Assembly: GCA_016708905.1 (NCBI GenBank)
Contig: JADJEV010000005.1
Location: 806,001 to 870,000, forward strand
From: Candidatus Methylophosphatis roskildensis
GTDB taxonomy: Bacteria > Pseudomonadota > Gammaproteobacteria > Burkholderiales > Rhodocyclaceae
DNA: 64,000 bases
Direction: 5' to 3'
Shown piece after piece: positions 26,262 to 44,746 of the stretch (position 1 is its first letter; the number at the start of each line of letters is the position of its first letter). Both the position numbers and the translations under genes were made by a program. The notes beneath the pieces were generated by a model. The model was given only the letters and a program-made list of their open reading frames with translations. It did no database searches and was not told the origin of the DNA.

Positions 26262-26270
26262 CCAACTTGC
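26262..26270. repeat. Target site duplication, right copy
   Basis: CCAACTTGC, identical to 23443-23451. Removing the element and one copy restores a 195-bp or shorter rpsQ-rplN spacer. Confidence 0.9.
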
Positions 26271-26300
26271 TGTGCTAGTGGTTAACGGCCTGTCGGGCTG

Positions 26301-26570
26301 CTAGACACCGCGAGACTTCTCGAGCACCTGCGTAACGGTCCACGCCTTGGTCTTGGAGATCGGACGACATTCCTCGATCTGCACCAAGTCGCCGTCGGCG
26401 GGCTCCAAACCCTCGACGTGAGCGTGATACTTCCTCGAACGGATCATCACCTTCCCGATCACCGGGTGCTTGACGCGACGCTCGACCAACACGGTCACCG
26501 TCTTGGTCATCTTGTCACTCACCACGCGCCCGACCAGGGTGCGTTTCGTCTTTCCAATGGTATCGGTCAT
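26301..26570 (-). CDS. rpsQ: 30S ribosomal protein uS17, last gene of the S10 operon
   Basis: An 89-residue OB-fold protein (KRTLVGRVVSDKMTKTVTVL, VMIRSRKYHAHVEG, DLVQIEECRPISKTKAW). It overlaps rpmC by 4 bp. Downstream, after 30 bp and the duplicated target, lies the insertion element rather than rplN. Confidence 0.97.
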   Translation of the reverse strand: MTDTIGKTKRTLVGRVVSDKMTKTVTVLVERRVKHPVIGKVMIRSRKYHAHVEGLEPADGDLVQIEECRPISKTKAWTVTQVLEKSRGV

Positions 26571-26767
26571 TTCCCCGCCGCCTTCTCATTCAGGATCGTC
26601 TTGACCCGTGCAATGTCCTTGCGTACTTTGCCCAGCTGGCTCGTGTTCTGCAGCTGCTGGGTTGCGACCTGCATGCGCAAAGAGAACTGCGCCTTGAGAA
26701 GATCGGTCAGTTCCTTGCTCAGCTCGGCCGAGTCCTTGGCCCTCAGATCGTTCGCTTTCATGATCAC
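26567..26767 (-). CDS. rpmC: 50S ribosomal protein uL29
   Basis: A 66-residue helical protein (MKANDLRAKDSAELSKELTD, LRMQVATQQLQNTSQLGKVR, IARVKTILNEKAAGK). It overlaps both rplP and rpsQ by 4 bp. The ORF begins with ATG 26767; an internal ATG two codons later is an alternative. Confidence 0.96.
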   Translation of the reverse strand: MIMKANDLRAKDSAELSKELTDLLKAQFSLRMQVATQQLQNTSQLGKVRKDIARVKTILNEKAAGK

Positions 26768-27177
26768 CCCAGCTGTCGCACGACAAATGTCGTCGCAAAC
26801 GGCAGTTTCGCAGCGGCGAGCCGGAACGCTTCGCGCGCGAGCGTTTCATCCACGCCGTCCATTTCGTAAAGCACCTTGCCCGGCTGGATCTCGGCGACCC
26901 AGTACTCCGGATTTCCCTTGCCGTTCCCCATGCGCACCTCAGCAGGCTTGCGCGAAATCGGCTTGTCCGGGAAGACGCGAATCCAGATTCGGCCGCCACG
27001 CTTGATGTGTCGCGTCATCGCACGGCGCGCTGCCTCGATCTGGCGCGCAGTCAGCCGACCACGTGTCGTGGCCTTCAGGCCATACTCGCCGAAACTTACC
27101 TTCGCGCCGCGCGTGGCGAGGCCCTTGTTGCGGCCCTTCTGTTCCTTTCGATACTTCCTTCTCGATGGCTGCAGCAT
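26764..27177 (-). CDS. rplP: 50S ribosomal protein uL16
   Basis: A 137-residue uL16 starting MLQPSRRKYRKEQKGRNKGL, with the ARQIEAARRAMTRHIKRGG and WIRVFPDKPISRKPAEVRMG motifs near the peptidyl transferase centre and decoding arm. Complete; 1 bp after rpsC. Confidence 0.98.
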   Translation of the reverse strand: MLQPSRRKYRKEQKGRNKGLATRGAKVSFGEYGLKATTRGRLTARQIEAARRAMTRHIKRGGRIWIRVFPDKPISRKPAEVRMGNGKGNPEYWVAEIQPGKVLYEMDGVDETLAREAFRLAAAKLPFATTFVVRQLG

Positions 27178-27178
27178 C

Positions 27179-28036
27179 TTATGCTCCTGGCTTTCTCACG
27201 CGCTTGACCGGCGGAGACTTCTTCTCGGCGTCGGCTACTGGCGCGGCAGGAGGTTCGGCTGTGGCAGCCGCAGCGGCGTCCCCGGCCACTGCACGGCCGC
27301 CGCCGCGACGCGGAGCCGGCTTGCCCTCGCCTTCGCCACGTGGGGGACGGCGCGGACGGCGGTTGTCGCCCTCCGGCGCAGCTTCCGGCGCAGCGGGTTG
27401 TTCGCCACGATTGAGGATCTCGCCCTTGAATACCCAGACCTTGATGCCGATGATGCCGTAGGTCGTGCTGGCCTCGGCGAGGCCATAGTCGATGTCCGCA
27501 CGCAGCGTATGCAGCGGCACACGACCTTCGCGGTACCACTCGGTGCGGGCAATCTCGGCACCGTTGAGACGACCAGCGCTCATGATCTTGATGCCTTGTG
27601 CGCCGAGGCGCATCGCGTTCTGCATAGCCCGCTTCATGGCACGGCGGAACATGATGCGCTTCTCCAACTGCTGTGCAATCGAATCGGCGATCAGTTGCGC
27701 ATCGGTTTCCGGCTTGCGTATCTCTTCGATGTTCACGTGGACCTGGCCGCCCATAATCTTCTGCAGCTCACGCTTGAGATTCTCGATGTCTTCACCCTTT
27801 TTGCCGATGACCACGCCCGGACGCGCCGAGAAAACGGTAATACGGGCATTCTTGGCCGGACGCTCGATGATCACGCGTCCGACCGAGGCATGGGCCAGCT
27901 TCTTCTTCAGGTAGGCGCGGACTTTGATGTCTTCGCCCAGCATCTTGCCGAAGTTCTGACTGTTGGCGAACCAGCGCGATCCCCAGTTCTTGGTAACCGC
28001 AAGTCGGAAGCCGGTCGGATGGATTTTCTGTCCCAT
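27179..28036 (-). CDS. rpsC: 30S ribosomal protein uS3 with long C-terminal tail
   Basis: A 285-residue uS3. The first 220 residues are canonical: MGQKIHPTGFRLAVTKNWGS, a KH domain with RPGVVIGKKGEDIENL, and a C-domain with GIKVWVFKGEIL. The remaining 65 residues are a low-complexity, Pro/Ala/Arg/Gly-rich tail ending KRVRKPGA. E. coli uS3 has 233 residues; extended tails of this kind are usual in betaproteobacteria. Confidence 0.97.
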   Translation of the reverse strand: MGQKIHPTGFRLAVTKNWGSRWFANSQNFGKMLGEDIKVRAYLKKKLAHASVGRVIIERPAKNARITVFSARPGVVIGKKGEDIENLKRELQKIMGGQVHVNIEEIRKPETDAQLIADSIAQQLEKRIMFRRAMKRAMQNAMRLGAQGIKIMSAGRLNGAEIARTEWYREGRVPLHTLRADIDYGLAEASTTYGIIGIKVWVFKGEILNRGEQPAAPEAAPEGDNRRPRRPPRGEGEGKPAPRRGGGRAVAGDAAAAATAEPPAAPVADAEKKSPPVKRVRKPGA

Positions 28037-28045
28037 GAATTCTCC

Positions 28046-28375
28046 TTACTCGCCGACCGACAAGAAAACGTGGCAGGTGGGCTTGATGATGCGATTGCCG
28101 CGGCCCTTGGCCCGCGCCGTAAAACGCTTGAGCACCATGCCCTTTTCGACATGGATCGTCGTGACCTTCAAGGTGTCGATATCGGCACCGTCGTTGTGCT
28201 CGGCGTTCGCGATCGCCGACTCGAGCACCTTCTTGATTATCCCGGCACCCTTCTTCGGGCAATAGGCAAGAATGTTGAGCGCCTGGTCGACCCGCTTACC
28301 GCGCACAAGATCAGCCACCAGTCGGCCCTTTTGCGCCGAAAGGCGGACGCCGCGCAAAGTTGCTTTGGTTTCCAT
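28046..28375 (-). CDS. rplV: 50S ribosomal protein uL22
   Basis: A 109-residue uL22 (RGVRLSAQKGRLVADLVRGK, NAEHNDGADIDTLKVTTIHV, KRFTARAKGRGNRIIKPTCH). Its extended loop lines the exit tunnel at the macrolide site. Complete. Confidence 0.98.
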   Translation of the reverse strand: METKATLRGVRLSAQKGRLVADLVRGKRVDQALNILAYCPKKGAGIIKKVLESAIANAEHNDGADIDTLKVTTIHVEKGMVLKRFTARAKGRGNRIIKPTCHVFLSVGE

Positions 28376-28385
28376 AGATCGCTCC

Positions 28386-28667
28386 CTATCTCTTGACCGC
28401 AGCCTTCTTCGAGGCGGCGTGCCCCTTGAAGGTGCGGGTCAGTGCGAACTCACCGAGCTTGTGGCCGACCATGTTTTCGGAGATATAGACCGGAATGTGC
28501 TGCTTGCCGTTGTGCACGGCGATCGTGAGGCCGACGAAGTCGGGCAGCACGGTCGAGCGGCGGGACCAGGTCTTGATCGGACGCTTGTCGTTGGACGAAC
28601 GGGCTGTGTCGACCTTCTTGATCAGGTGGTCGTCGACAAACGGGCCTTTTTTGATTGAACGTGCCAT
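28386..28667 (-). CDS. rpsS: 30S ribosomal protein uS19
   Basis: A 93-residue uS19 (MARSIKKGPFVDDHLIKKVD start, RRSTVLPDFVGLTIAVHNGK, GHKLGEFALTRTFKGHAA). Complete; 10 bp from rplV. Confidence 0.98.
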   Translation of the reverse strand: MARSIKKGPFVDDHLIKKVDTARSSNDKRPIKTWSRRSTVLPDFVGLTIAVHNGKQHIPVYISENMVGHKLGEFALTRTFKGHAASKKAAVKR

Positions 28668-28688
28668 CAGTTACCCCTCATTTGCCTG

Positions 28689-29516
28689 TTAGCGCTTACG
28701 ACGACGCTGAACGATCATGTTGCTGGTGCGCTTGTTCGAGCGCGTGCGATAACCCTTGGTCGGAACGCCCCACGGACTGCAGGGATCACGACCGGCCGCG
28801 GTCTTCCCTTCACCACCGCCATGCGGGTGGTCGATCGGGTTCATCGCAACGCCACGCACCGTCGGACGGATGCCCCGCCAGCGGCTCGCTCCAGCCTTGC
28901 CGATGGAGCGCAGGTTGTTCTCTTCGTTGCCGACTTCTCCGATGGTCGCGCGACATTCAACATGCACACGTCGGATTTCGCCAGAGCGCAGGCGCAACTG
29001 GGCGTAAGTGCCTTCGCGCGCCAGCAACTGCACCGAGGTACCCGCGGCACGCGCGAGTTGCGCGCCCTTGCCGGGAGTCATTTCGATGCAGTGAATCGTC
29101 GTACCGACCGGGATGTTGCGGAGAGGCAGCGTGTTGCCGGCCTTGATTGGCGCTTCGGACCCGCTGACCAGCAGCGCCCCCACGCTCACGCCCTTCGGCG
29201 CGATGATGTAACGACGCTCGCCGTCCGCATAACACAGCAGGGCAATGTTGGCCGTGCGGTTCGGGTCGTATTCAAGGCGCTCGACCTTCGCGGGAACGCC
29301 ATCCTTGTTGCGACGGAAGTCGATCACGCGATAGTGCTTCTTGTGTCCGCCGCCCTTATGGCGTGTCGTGATGTGACCATGGTTGTTGCGCCCAGCCTTG
29401 CGCCTTTTCTCTTCGGTCAACGCGTCAACCGGGCGACCCTTGTGGAGGTTCGGGTTGACGACCTTGACGACCGAGCGACGACCCGGCGATGTGGGTTTGA
29501 CTTTGACGAGGGCCAT
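28689..29516 (-). CDS. rplB: 50S ribosomal protein uL2
   Basis: A 275-residue uL2, MALVKVKPTSPGRRSVVKV at the start, with RHKGGGHKKHYRVIDFRR and the universally conserved GVAMNPIDHPHGGGEGK region that touches the peptidyl transferase centre. Start ATG 29516 overlaps the rplW stop (TAATG), so the longer open frame is not used. Confidence 0.98.
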   Translation of the reverse strand: MALVKVKPTSPGRRSVVKVVNPNLHKGRPVDALTEEKRRKAGRNNHGHITTRHKGGGHKKHYRVIDFRRNKDGVPAKVERLEYDPNRTANIALLCYADGERRYIIAPKGVSVGALLVSGSEAPIKAGNTLPLRNIPVGTTIHCIEMTPGKGAQLARAAGTSVQLLAREGTYAQLRLRSGEIRRVHVECRATIGEVGNEENNLRSIGKAGASRWRGIRPTVRGVAMNPIDHPHGGGEGKTAAGRDPCSPWGVPTKGYRTRSNKRTSNMIVQRRRKR

Positions 29517-29827
29517 TACGCGTTCCCTCCTTCGGCGAAGTTGATTTCCTGGCCCGGCTTCAGGCAAACGAATGCCTTCTTCCAACCCTGGCGACGGCCC
29601 ATGAATTTGCCGAAGCGCTTTTCCTTGCCTTTCACGTTGGCCATCTGCACCGACTCCACTTCGACCTTGAACAGCAATTCCACCGCCGCTTTGACTTCCG
29701 GCTTGGTCGCATCGCTCGCGACGCGAAAGATCACCTGCTCGTTCTTGTCGGCGATGAAGGTCGCCTTCTCGGAGATCTGCGGCGCAAGCAGCACCTGCAG
29801 TAGACGATTCTGGTTGCTTGCGCTCAT
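29516..29827 (-). CDS. rplW: 50S ribosomal protein uL23
   Basis: A 103-residue uL23 (QVLLAPQISEKATFIADKNE, VQMANVKGKEKRFGKFMGRR). It docks trigger factor and SRP at the tunnel exit. It overlaps rplD by 4 bp and touches rplB. Confidence 0.97.
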   Translation of the reverse strand: MSASNQNRLLQVLLAPQISEKATFIADKNEQVIFRVASDATKPEVKAAVELLFKVEVESVQMANVKGKEKRFGKFMGRRQGWKKAFVCLKPGQEINFAEGGNA

Positions 29828-30444
29828 GCCATCATCTCCTCGAACTTGGCCAGGGCGCTCTTGGTCAGCAGCACCTTGGGAAAGCGGACCAGAGAAACCG
29901 GATCGGCCTGGTTCACTCCCAGCACCAGCACGTTTGGCAGGTTACGCGACGAGAGGTACAGGTTTTCGTCCAAGCGATCGGTAATCAGCAACACCGATTC
30001 GAGACCCATGGCCTTGAGCTTTTGCGAGAACAGTTTGGTTTTCGGCGCATCGACGCTGAAATCCTCGACGACCGCAAGCCGATCTTCGCGTGCCAGTTGG
30101 GACAGTATCGCCGCCACCCCTGCGCGATACATCTTGCGGTTAACCTTATGCGAGAAATTCTCGTCCGGCGAATTCGGAAAAATACGACCGCCACCACGCC
30201 ACAGCGGGCTGGAGGTCGTACCGGCACGTGCCTGACCTGTTCCCTTCTGGCGGAACGGCTTCTTGGTCGAGTGCCGGACCTCTTGACGGTCCTTCTGCTT
30301 ACGATTGCCCGAGCGCGCATTGGCTTGATAAGCAACCACGACCTGGTGCACCAGCGCCTCGTTGAAGTCGCGTGCGAACAGCGCATCCGACGCCTGCAGC
30401 GTCGTTGCCGCTTGGCCCTGCTCGTTGATCAGTTTGAGTTCCAT
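29824..30444 (-). CDS. rplD: 50S ribosomal protein uL4
   Basis: A 206-residue uL4 (MELKLINEQGQAATTLQASD start, loop KPFRQKGTGQARAGTTSSPL, GGRIFPNSP). In E. coli, L4 controls the S10 operon through a leader upstream of rpsJ. Here rpsJ follows tuf closely, so any such control would have to use another site. Complete. Confidence 0.97.
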   Translation of the reverse strand: MELKLINEQGQAATTLQASDALFARDFNEALVHQVVVAYQANARSGNRKQKDRQEVRHSTKKPFRQKGTGQARAGTTSSPLWRGGGRIFPNSPDENFSHKVNRKMYRAGVAAILSQLAREDRLAVVEDFSVDAPKTKLFSQKLKAMGLESVLLITDRLDENLYLSSRNLPNVLVLGVNQADPVSLVRFPKVLLTKSALAKFEEMMA

Positions 30445-30453
30445 CGCGCCCCC

Positions 30454-31104
30454 TTAAACTGCGGCCGTGGCCTTGACGGCCGGGCGAACGATGACATCGC
30501 CACCCTTGGCGCCGGGCACCGCGCCTTTGACCAGCAGCAGGCCGCGCGCTTCGTCAATGCGCACCACTTCCAGCGACGGCTGGGTACGAGTGACATCCCC
30601 CAAATGGCCGGACATGCGCTTACCTGGAAAAACTCGACCCGGATCCTGCGCCATGCCGATCGAGCCGGGCGAATTGTGCGAAATCGAGTTGCCGTGCGAA
30701 GCGCGATTGGACGAGAAGTGGTGCCGCTTGATCGCGCCGGCGAACCCCTTGCCGATCGAGGTTCCCGTGACGTCGACCTTTTGGCCGACGGCAAGGATCG
30801 ACGCGCTGACCACATCGCCCGGCTTGAACTTGGCGAGTTGATCCGCTTCTACACGAAACTCCTTGAGGACGGTACCGGCTTCGACGCCGGCCTTGGCGAG
30901 ATGTCCCGCCGCGGGCTTGATCACCCGACTGGCGCGACGCTTGCCGAACGTCACCTGGACCGAGGCATAGCCATCGGTTTCAGGCGTCTTGATCTGGGTC
31001 ACACGGTTGTTCGACACATCGAGCACTGTCACGGGAACGGTGGAACCGTCATCCGCAAAAATGCGCGTCATGCCGACCTTGCGCCCGACAAGGCCTAGGC
31101 TCAT
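30454..31104 (-). CDS. rplC: 50S ribosomal protein uL3
   Basis: A 216-residue uL3 (MSLGLVGRKVGMTRIFADDG start; AGAIKRHHFSSNRASHGNS and PGRVFPGKRMSGHLG loops). An assembly initiator. A 116-bp leader with two hairpins separates it from rpsJ. Confidence 0.98.
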   Translation of the reverse strand: MSLGLVGRKVGMTRIFADDGSTVPVTVLDVSNNRVTQIKTPETDGYASVQVTFGKRRASRVIKPAAGHLAKAGVEAGTVLKEFRVEADQLAKFKPGDVVSASILAVGQKVDVTGTSIGKGFAGAIKRHHFSSNRASHGNSISHNSPGSIGMAQDPGRVFPGKRMSGHLGDVTRTQPSLEVVRIDEARGLLLVKGAVPGAKGGDVIVRPAVKATAAV

Positions 31105-31118
31105 ATTCTTCTCCTCAC

Positions 31119-31177
31119 CCCGGTTGCGATTGACCGGGATCTGGTTACTGCAACTGCGGCAAAGACATTTTTGCCGC
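31119..31177 (-). promoter_or_regulatory. Two hairpins in the rpsJ-rplC spacer
   Basis: Two inverted repeats lie in the 116-bp spacer: CCCGGT-N8-ACCGGG (31119-31138) and GCGGCAAA-N6-TTTGCCGC (31156-31177). Neither is followed by a U run on the coding strand. They are candidates for mRNA regulation or processing in place of the usual S10 leader upstream of rpsJ. Confidence 0.4.
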
Positions 31178-31220
31178 GATTTCTTGCCGCCGACACGAAT
31201 CCGGCTGCACGTGAAACAAG

Positions 31221-31532
31221 TTACTGCAGCTTGATCTCCACATCGACGCCGGCCGGCAGATCCAGTTTCATCAGTGCATCGACTGTCTTGTCGGTCGGAT
31301 CGATGATGTCCATCAGGCGCAGATGGGTACGTATCTCGAACTGGTCGCGCGAAGACTTGTTGACGTGCGGCGAGCGCAATACGTCATAACGCTCGATGCG
31401 CGTCGGCAGCGGAACCGGGCCGCGAACAACAGCACCGGTTCGTTTAGCCGTATCCACGATCTCGAGCGCCGACTGGTCGATTAGACGATAGTCGAACGCT
31501 TTAAGGCGGATGCGGATTTTCTGGCTTTGCAT
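31221..31532 (-). CDS. rpsJ: 30S ribosomal protein uS10 (NusE)
   Basis: A 103-residue uS10 (IRIRLKAFDYRLIDQSALEI, GPVPLPTRIERYDVLRSPHV, LMDIIDPTDKTVDALMKLDL). It also acts in transcription antitermination with NusB/NusG. It follows tuf by 55 bp, so the str and S10 operons are contiguous. Confidence 0.98.
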   Translation of the reverse strand: MQSQKIRIRLKAFDYRLIDQSALEIVDTAKRTGAVVRGPVPLPTRIERYDVLRSPHVNKSSRDQFEIRTHLRLMDIIDPTDKTVDALMKLDLPAGVDVEIKLQ

Positions 31533-31587
31533 TTTCAGTTCCCAAAGAACGTTTGCCGCCGCTCATTTGACCGGCGGAGAATTTCTG

Positions 31588-32778
31588 TCAGGCGATGACC
31601 TTTGCCACGACGCCGGCGCCGACGGTACGGCCGCCTTCGCGAATGGCAAAGCGCAGCCCCTCTTCCATCGCGATCGGCGCGATCAGCTTGACCGTGATCG
31701 TGATGTTGTCCCCCGGCATCACCATCTCCGTGCCCGCCGGCAGATCGATGCTGCCGGTCACGTCCGTTGTGCGAAAGTAGAACTGCGGACGGTAGCCGTT
31801 GAAAAACGGTGTGTGCCGCCCACCTTCTTCCTTGGAGAGTACGTAGATCTCGGCGGTGAAGTGGGTGTGCGGGTTGATCGAGCCCGGCTTGGCGAGCACT
31901 TGCCCGCGTTCGACTTCTTCTCGCTTGGTGCCGCGCAGCAGCACGCCGACGTTGTCTCCGGCCTGGCCCTGGTCCAGCAGCTTCCTGAACATCTCGACCC
32001 CGGTGCAGGTGGTCTTGACGGTGGGCTTGATGCCGACGATTTCGATCTCTTCTCCAACCTTGACGATGCCCCGCTCGATCCGACCAGTCACCACGGTGCC
32101 CCGACCGGAGATGGAGAAGACGTCTTCGATGGGCATCAGGAAGGCCCCGTCGATGGCCCGCTCCGGGGTGGGGATGTAGCTGTCGAGCGCATCAGCGAGC
32201 TGCATGATGGCTAGTTCGCCTTGTTCTCCCTTGTCGCCTTCGAGGGCTTTGAGCGCGCTGCCTTTGACGATGGGGATGTCGTCGCCTGGAAATTCGTATT
32301 TGCTGAGCAGTTCGCGTACTTCCATTTCGACCAGTTCGAGCAGCTCGGCATCGTCGACCATGTCGCATTTGTTCATGAACACGATGATGTAGGGCACGCC
32401 AACCTGGCGGGCCAGCAGGATGTGCTCGCGGGTCTGCGGCATCGGTCCGTCGGCGGCCGAGACGACCAGGATCGCCCCGTCCATCTGCGCCGCGCCGGTG
32501 ATCATGTTCTTCACGTAATCGGCGTGGCCCGGGCAGTCTACGTGCGCGTAGTGACGGTTCTTGGTCTCGTACTCTACGTGCGCCGTGTTGATCGTGATGC
32601 CGCGCGCCTTCTCTTCCGGCGCAGCGTCAATGTCGTCGTATTTCTTCGCTTCTCCACCAAACTTGCTCGACAGCACCGAGGTCATGGCCGCCGTCAACGT
32701 GGTCTTGCCATGGTCCACGTGGCCTATCGTCCCCACATTCACGTGCGGCTTCGTCCGCTCAAACTTTCCCTTAGCCAT
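31588..32778 (-). CDS. tuf: Elongation factor Tu, copy 1 (str operon)
   Basis: A 396-residue EF-Tu, intact. G1 GHVDHGKT (about 19-26), DCPGHADYV (about 81) and NKCD (about 136) are present, followed by two beta-barrel domains and the end GAGVVAKVIA. It delivers aminoacyl-tRNA to the ribosome. It lies 20 bp after fusA. A nearly identical second copy lies at 48309-49498; by eye the two coding regions differ only by one silent base near the 5' end, the last sense codon and stop, and one missing base in copy 2. Confidence 0.98.
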   Translation of the reverse strand: MAKGKFERTKPHVNVGTIGHVDHGKTTLTAAMTSVLSSKFGGEAKKYDDIDAAPEEKARGITINTAHVEYETKNRHYAHVDCPGHADYVKNMITGAAQMDGAILVVSAADGPMPQTREHILLARQVGVPYIIVFMNKCDMVDDAELLELVEMEVRELLSKYEFPGDDIPIVKGSALKALEGDKGEQGELAIMQLADALDSYIPTPERAIDGAFLMPIEDVFSISGRGTVVTGRIERGIVKVGEEIEIVGIKPTVKTTCTGVEMFRKLLDQGQAGDNVGVLLRGTKREEVERGQVLAKPGSINPHTHFTAEIYVLSKEEGGRHTPFFNGYRPQFYFRTTDVTGSIDLPAGTEMVMPGDNITITVKLIAPIAMEEGLRFAIREGGRTVGAGVVAKVIA

Positions 32779-32798
32779 GCTAGATCCTCTAAAGGTGG

Positions 32799-34892
<2,094 letters not shown>

Positions 34893-34921
34893 GGTAAACC
34901 TTGCCTTCCTTAAAGCCGCTA

Positions 34922-34950
34922 TGGCGCCCGACGGATTGTCTTGGGCGCCA
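34922..34950 (-). promoter_or_regulatory. Hairpin between rpsG and fusA
   Basis: A perfect 8-bp stem TGGCGCCC / GGGCGCCA with a 13-nt loop sits in the rpsG-fusA spacer, without a U tract. It may be a processing site or a regulatory stem of the str mRNA. Confidence 0.4.
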
Positions 34951-35013
34951 CGCGGGGCTCGAGCCTTTCTGCAATCCGGAACAGCCGCACTCAGGGGCCG
35001 CCCGCTGAAATAC

Positions 35014-35484
35014 CTAGAACCGGTAGTGCGAGAACGCCTTGTTCGCTTCTGCCATGCGGTGGACTTCCTCGCGCTTCTTCATCGCGGCGCCACGGCCTTC
35101 CGCCGCCTCGATCAACTCGTTTGCCAGACGCTGCCCCATCGACTTCTCTGAGCGTTTGCGTGCGGCATCGCGCAGCCAGCGCATCGATAGCGCCATGCGA
35201 CGTACCGGACGCACCTCCACCGGCACCTGATAGTTGGCACCCCCGACGCGACGACTCTTCACTTCGACGACCGGTTTGATGTTGTTCAGCGCGGCCGAGA
35301 ATACCTCGAGCGGATCCTTGCCGCTCTTGGTCTTGATCTGATCGAATGCGCCGTAAATGATGCGCTCCGCGACCGATTTCTTGCCGCTACCCATCAACAC
35401 GTTTACGAACTTGGAGAGGTCAACGCTGCCGAACTTCGGGTCGGGCAGGATCTCGCGCTTCGGAACTTCTCTACGACGTGGCAT
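35014..35484 (-). CDS. rpsG: 30S ribosomal protein uS7
   Basis: A 156-residue uS7 (MPRRREVPKREILPDPKFGS start, VNVLMGSGKKSVAERIIYGA, GGANYQVPVEVRPVRRMALS). In E. coli it is the translational repressor of the str operon. Complete. Confidence 0.98.
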   Translation of the reverse strand: MPRRREVPKREILPDPKFGSVDLSKFVNVLMGSGKKSVAERIIYGAFDQIKTKSGKDPLEVFSAALNNIKPVVEVKSRRVGGANYQVPVEVRPVRRMALSMRWLRDAARKRSEKSMGQRLANELIEAAEGRGAAMKKREEVHRMAEANKAFSHYRF

Positions 35485-35526
35485 ATGAACCCCTGGATAT
35501 GCTGGTCTGGCCTGAAAAGGCCGAGA

Positions 35527-35901
35527 TTAGGCCTTCTTCGGGCGCTTCGCGCCGTACTTGGAGCGGCTCTGCTTGCGGTCTTTGACGCCTTGGGTATCAA
35601 GAGAACCGCGAACGATGTGATAACGCACACCAGGCAGATCCTTCACTCGACCACCGCGGATCAGTACCACCGAGTGTTCCTGGAGGTTGTGTCCTTCGCC
35701 ACCGATGTACGAGATAACCTCGAAACCGTTGGTCAGCCGCACCTTCGCCACCTTGCGCAGAGCCGAGTTCGGCTTCTTCGGGGTCGTGGTGACGCGGGTG
35801 CAAACACCCCGCTTGGCAGGGCAAGCGGCCAGTGCCGGCACCTTGCTCTTCGAGGTGGGCGCCTGGCGCGACTTGCGCACTAACTGATTGATTGTTGGCA
35901 T
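35527..35901 (-). CDS. rpsL: 30S ribosomal protein uS12
   Basis: A 124-residue uS12 starting MPTINQLVRKSRQAPTSKSK. The streptomycin-site residues are wild type: TTTPKKPNSALRKV (Lys42/43 region) and GGRVKDLPGVRYH (Lys87/88 region). First gene of the str operon. ATG 35901 chosen over an upstream in-frame ATG at 35925 because it gives the universal N-terminus. Confidence 0.98.
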   Translation of the reverse strand: MPTINQLVRKSRQAPTSKSKVPALAACPAKRGVCTRVTTTPKKPNSALRKVAKVRLTNGFEVISYIGGEGHNLQEHSVVLIRGGRVKDLPGVRYHIVRGSLDTQGVKDRKQSRSKYGAKRPKKA

Positions 35902-36017
35902 CGTTCCGAGTATCCCAAAAACCAAGGCGGCCTGCCAACGCTTGAGTCTGCGCTCAGACCGCCTCGGGTGGATCGTTCCGACTCTGGCTACGATTGGCCA
36001 GTTCGCAAAGAGGCAGA

Positions 36018-36043
36018 ATTATAAGTAGATTTCGAGCAGAGCG

Positions 36044-36047
<4 letters not shown>
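36018..36047 (-). promoter_or_regulatory. str operon promoter
   Basis: TTGACG (36047-36042) and a perfect TATAAT (36023-36018), spaced 18 bp, lie on the minus strand about 115 bp before rpsL. The -35 overlaps the rpoC stop codon. A leader with inverted repeats (for example GTCTG-AGC-GCAGAC near 35947-35960) separates it from rpsL. Confidence 0.7.
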
Positions 36048-40259
<4,212 letters not shown>

Positions 40260-40340
40260 CTGTGACTCCTAAGCGTGACCGTTTGTCGTCAATGGGCGGC
40301 CTGCCATCAGGCCGCCCGCAGCGTGTGACGTGTCACTGAA

Positions 40341-44420
<4,080 letters not shown>

Positions 44421-44652
44421 GTCATCTCCGATCGACAACGAACGCCAAAAAAGATGGCGCAAACCGTTGCGATGCATCTGATTCAGGATCGCGCGGGCCG
44501 CGCGGCTTGCCTGGTGCTGTTCGACTTCGATTTCGTTCAGGCGGTTGGCCTCTACCAACCTCTGGCTGACAACATCGGGCTAAGGAGCGAACGCTCCGCG
44601 GCAGGACCCGACGTCCGACCTGGACCTGTCTTCTGCAGTCGCTTTCAGAAGA

Positions 44653-44687
44653 CAAAGAAAAACCGAAAAAGTGCCGGCTTTTCTTTG
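44653..44687 (-). promoter_or_regulatory. Long hairpin in rplL-rpoB spacer, possible RNase III site
   Basis: A 13-bp stem, CAAAGAAAAGCCG against CGGTTTTTCTTTG with one G-U pair, and a 9-nt loop. The E. coli rplL-rpoB spacer likewise holds an RNase III processing hairpin after an attenuator; this stem occupies the same place. Confidence 0.5.
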
Positions 44688-44695
44688 CTTTCTGC

Positions 44696-44736
44696 AAAAC
44701 GCAAAGGCTGGCTCTTGGAAAGCGCCGGCCTTTGCG
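44696..44736 (-). terminator. Attenuator between rplL and rpoB
   Basis: A 9-bp stem CGCAAAGGC / GCCTTTGCG (44736-44728 with 44708-44700) is followed by TTTT on the minus strand, 10 bp after the rplL stop. It probably terminates part of the transcription, giving more L12 than RNA polymerase beta, as known in E. coli. Confidence 0.65.
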
Positions 44737-44746
44737 GGTGCAGCAA

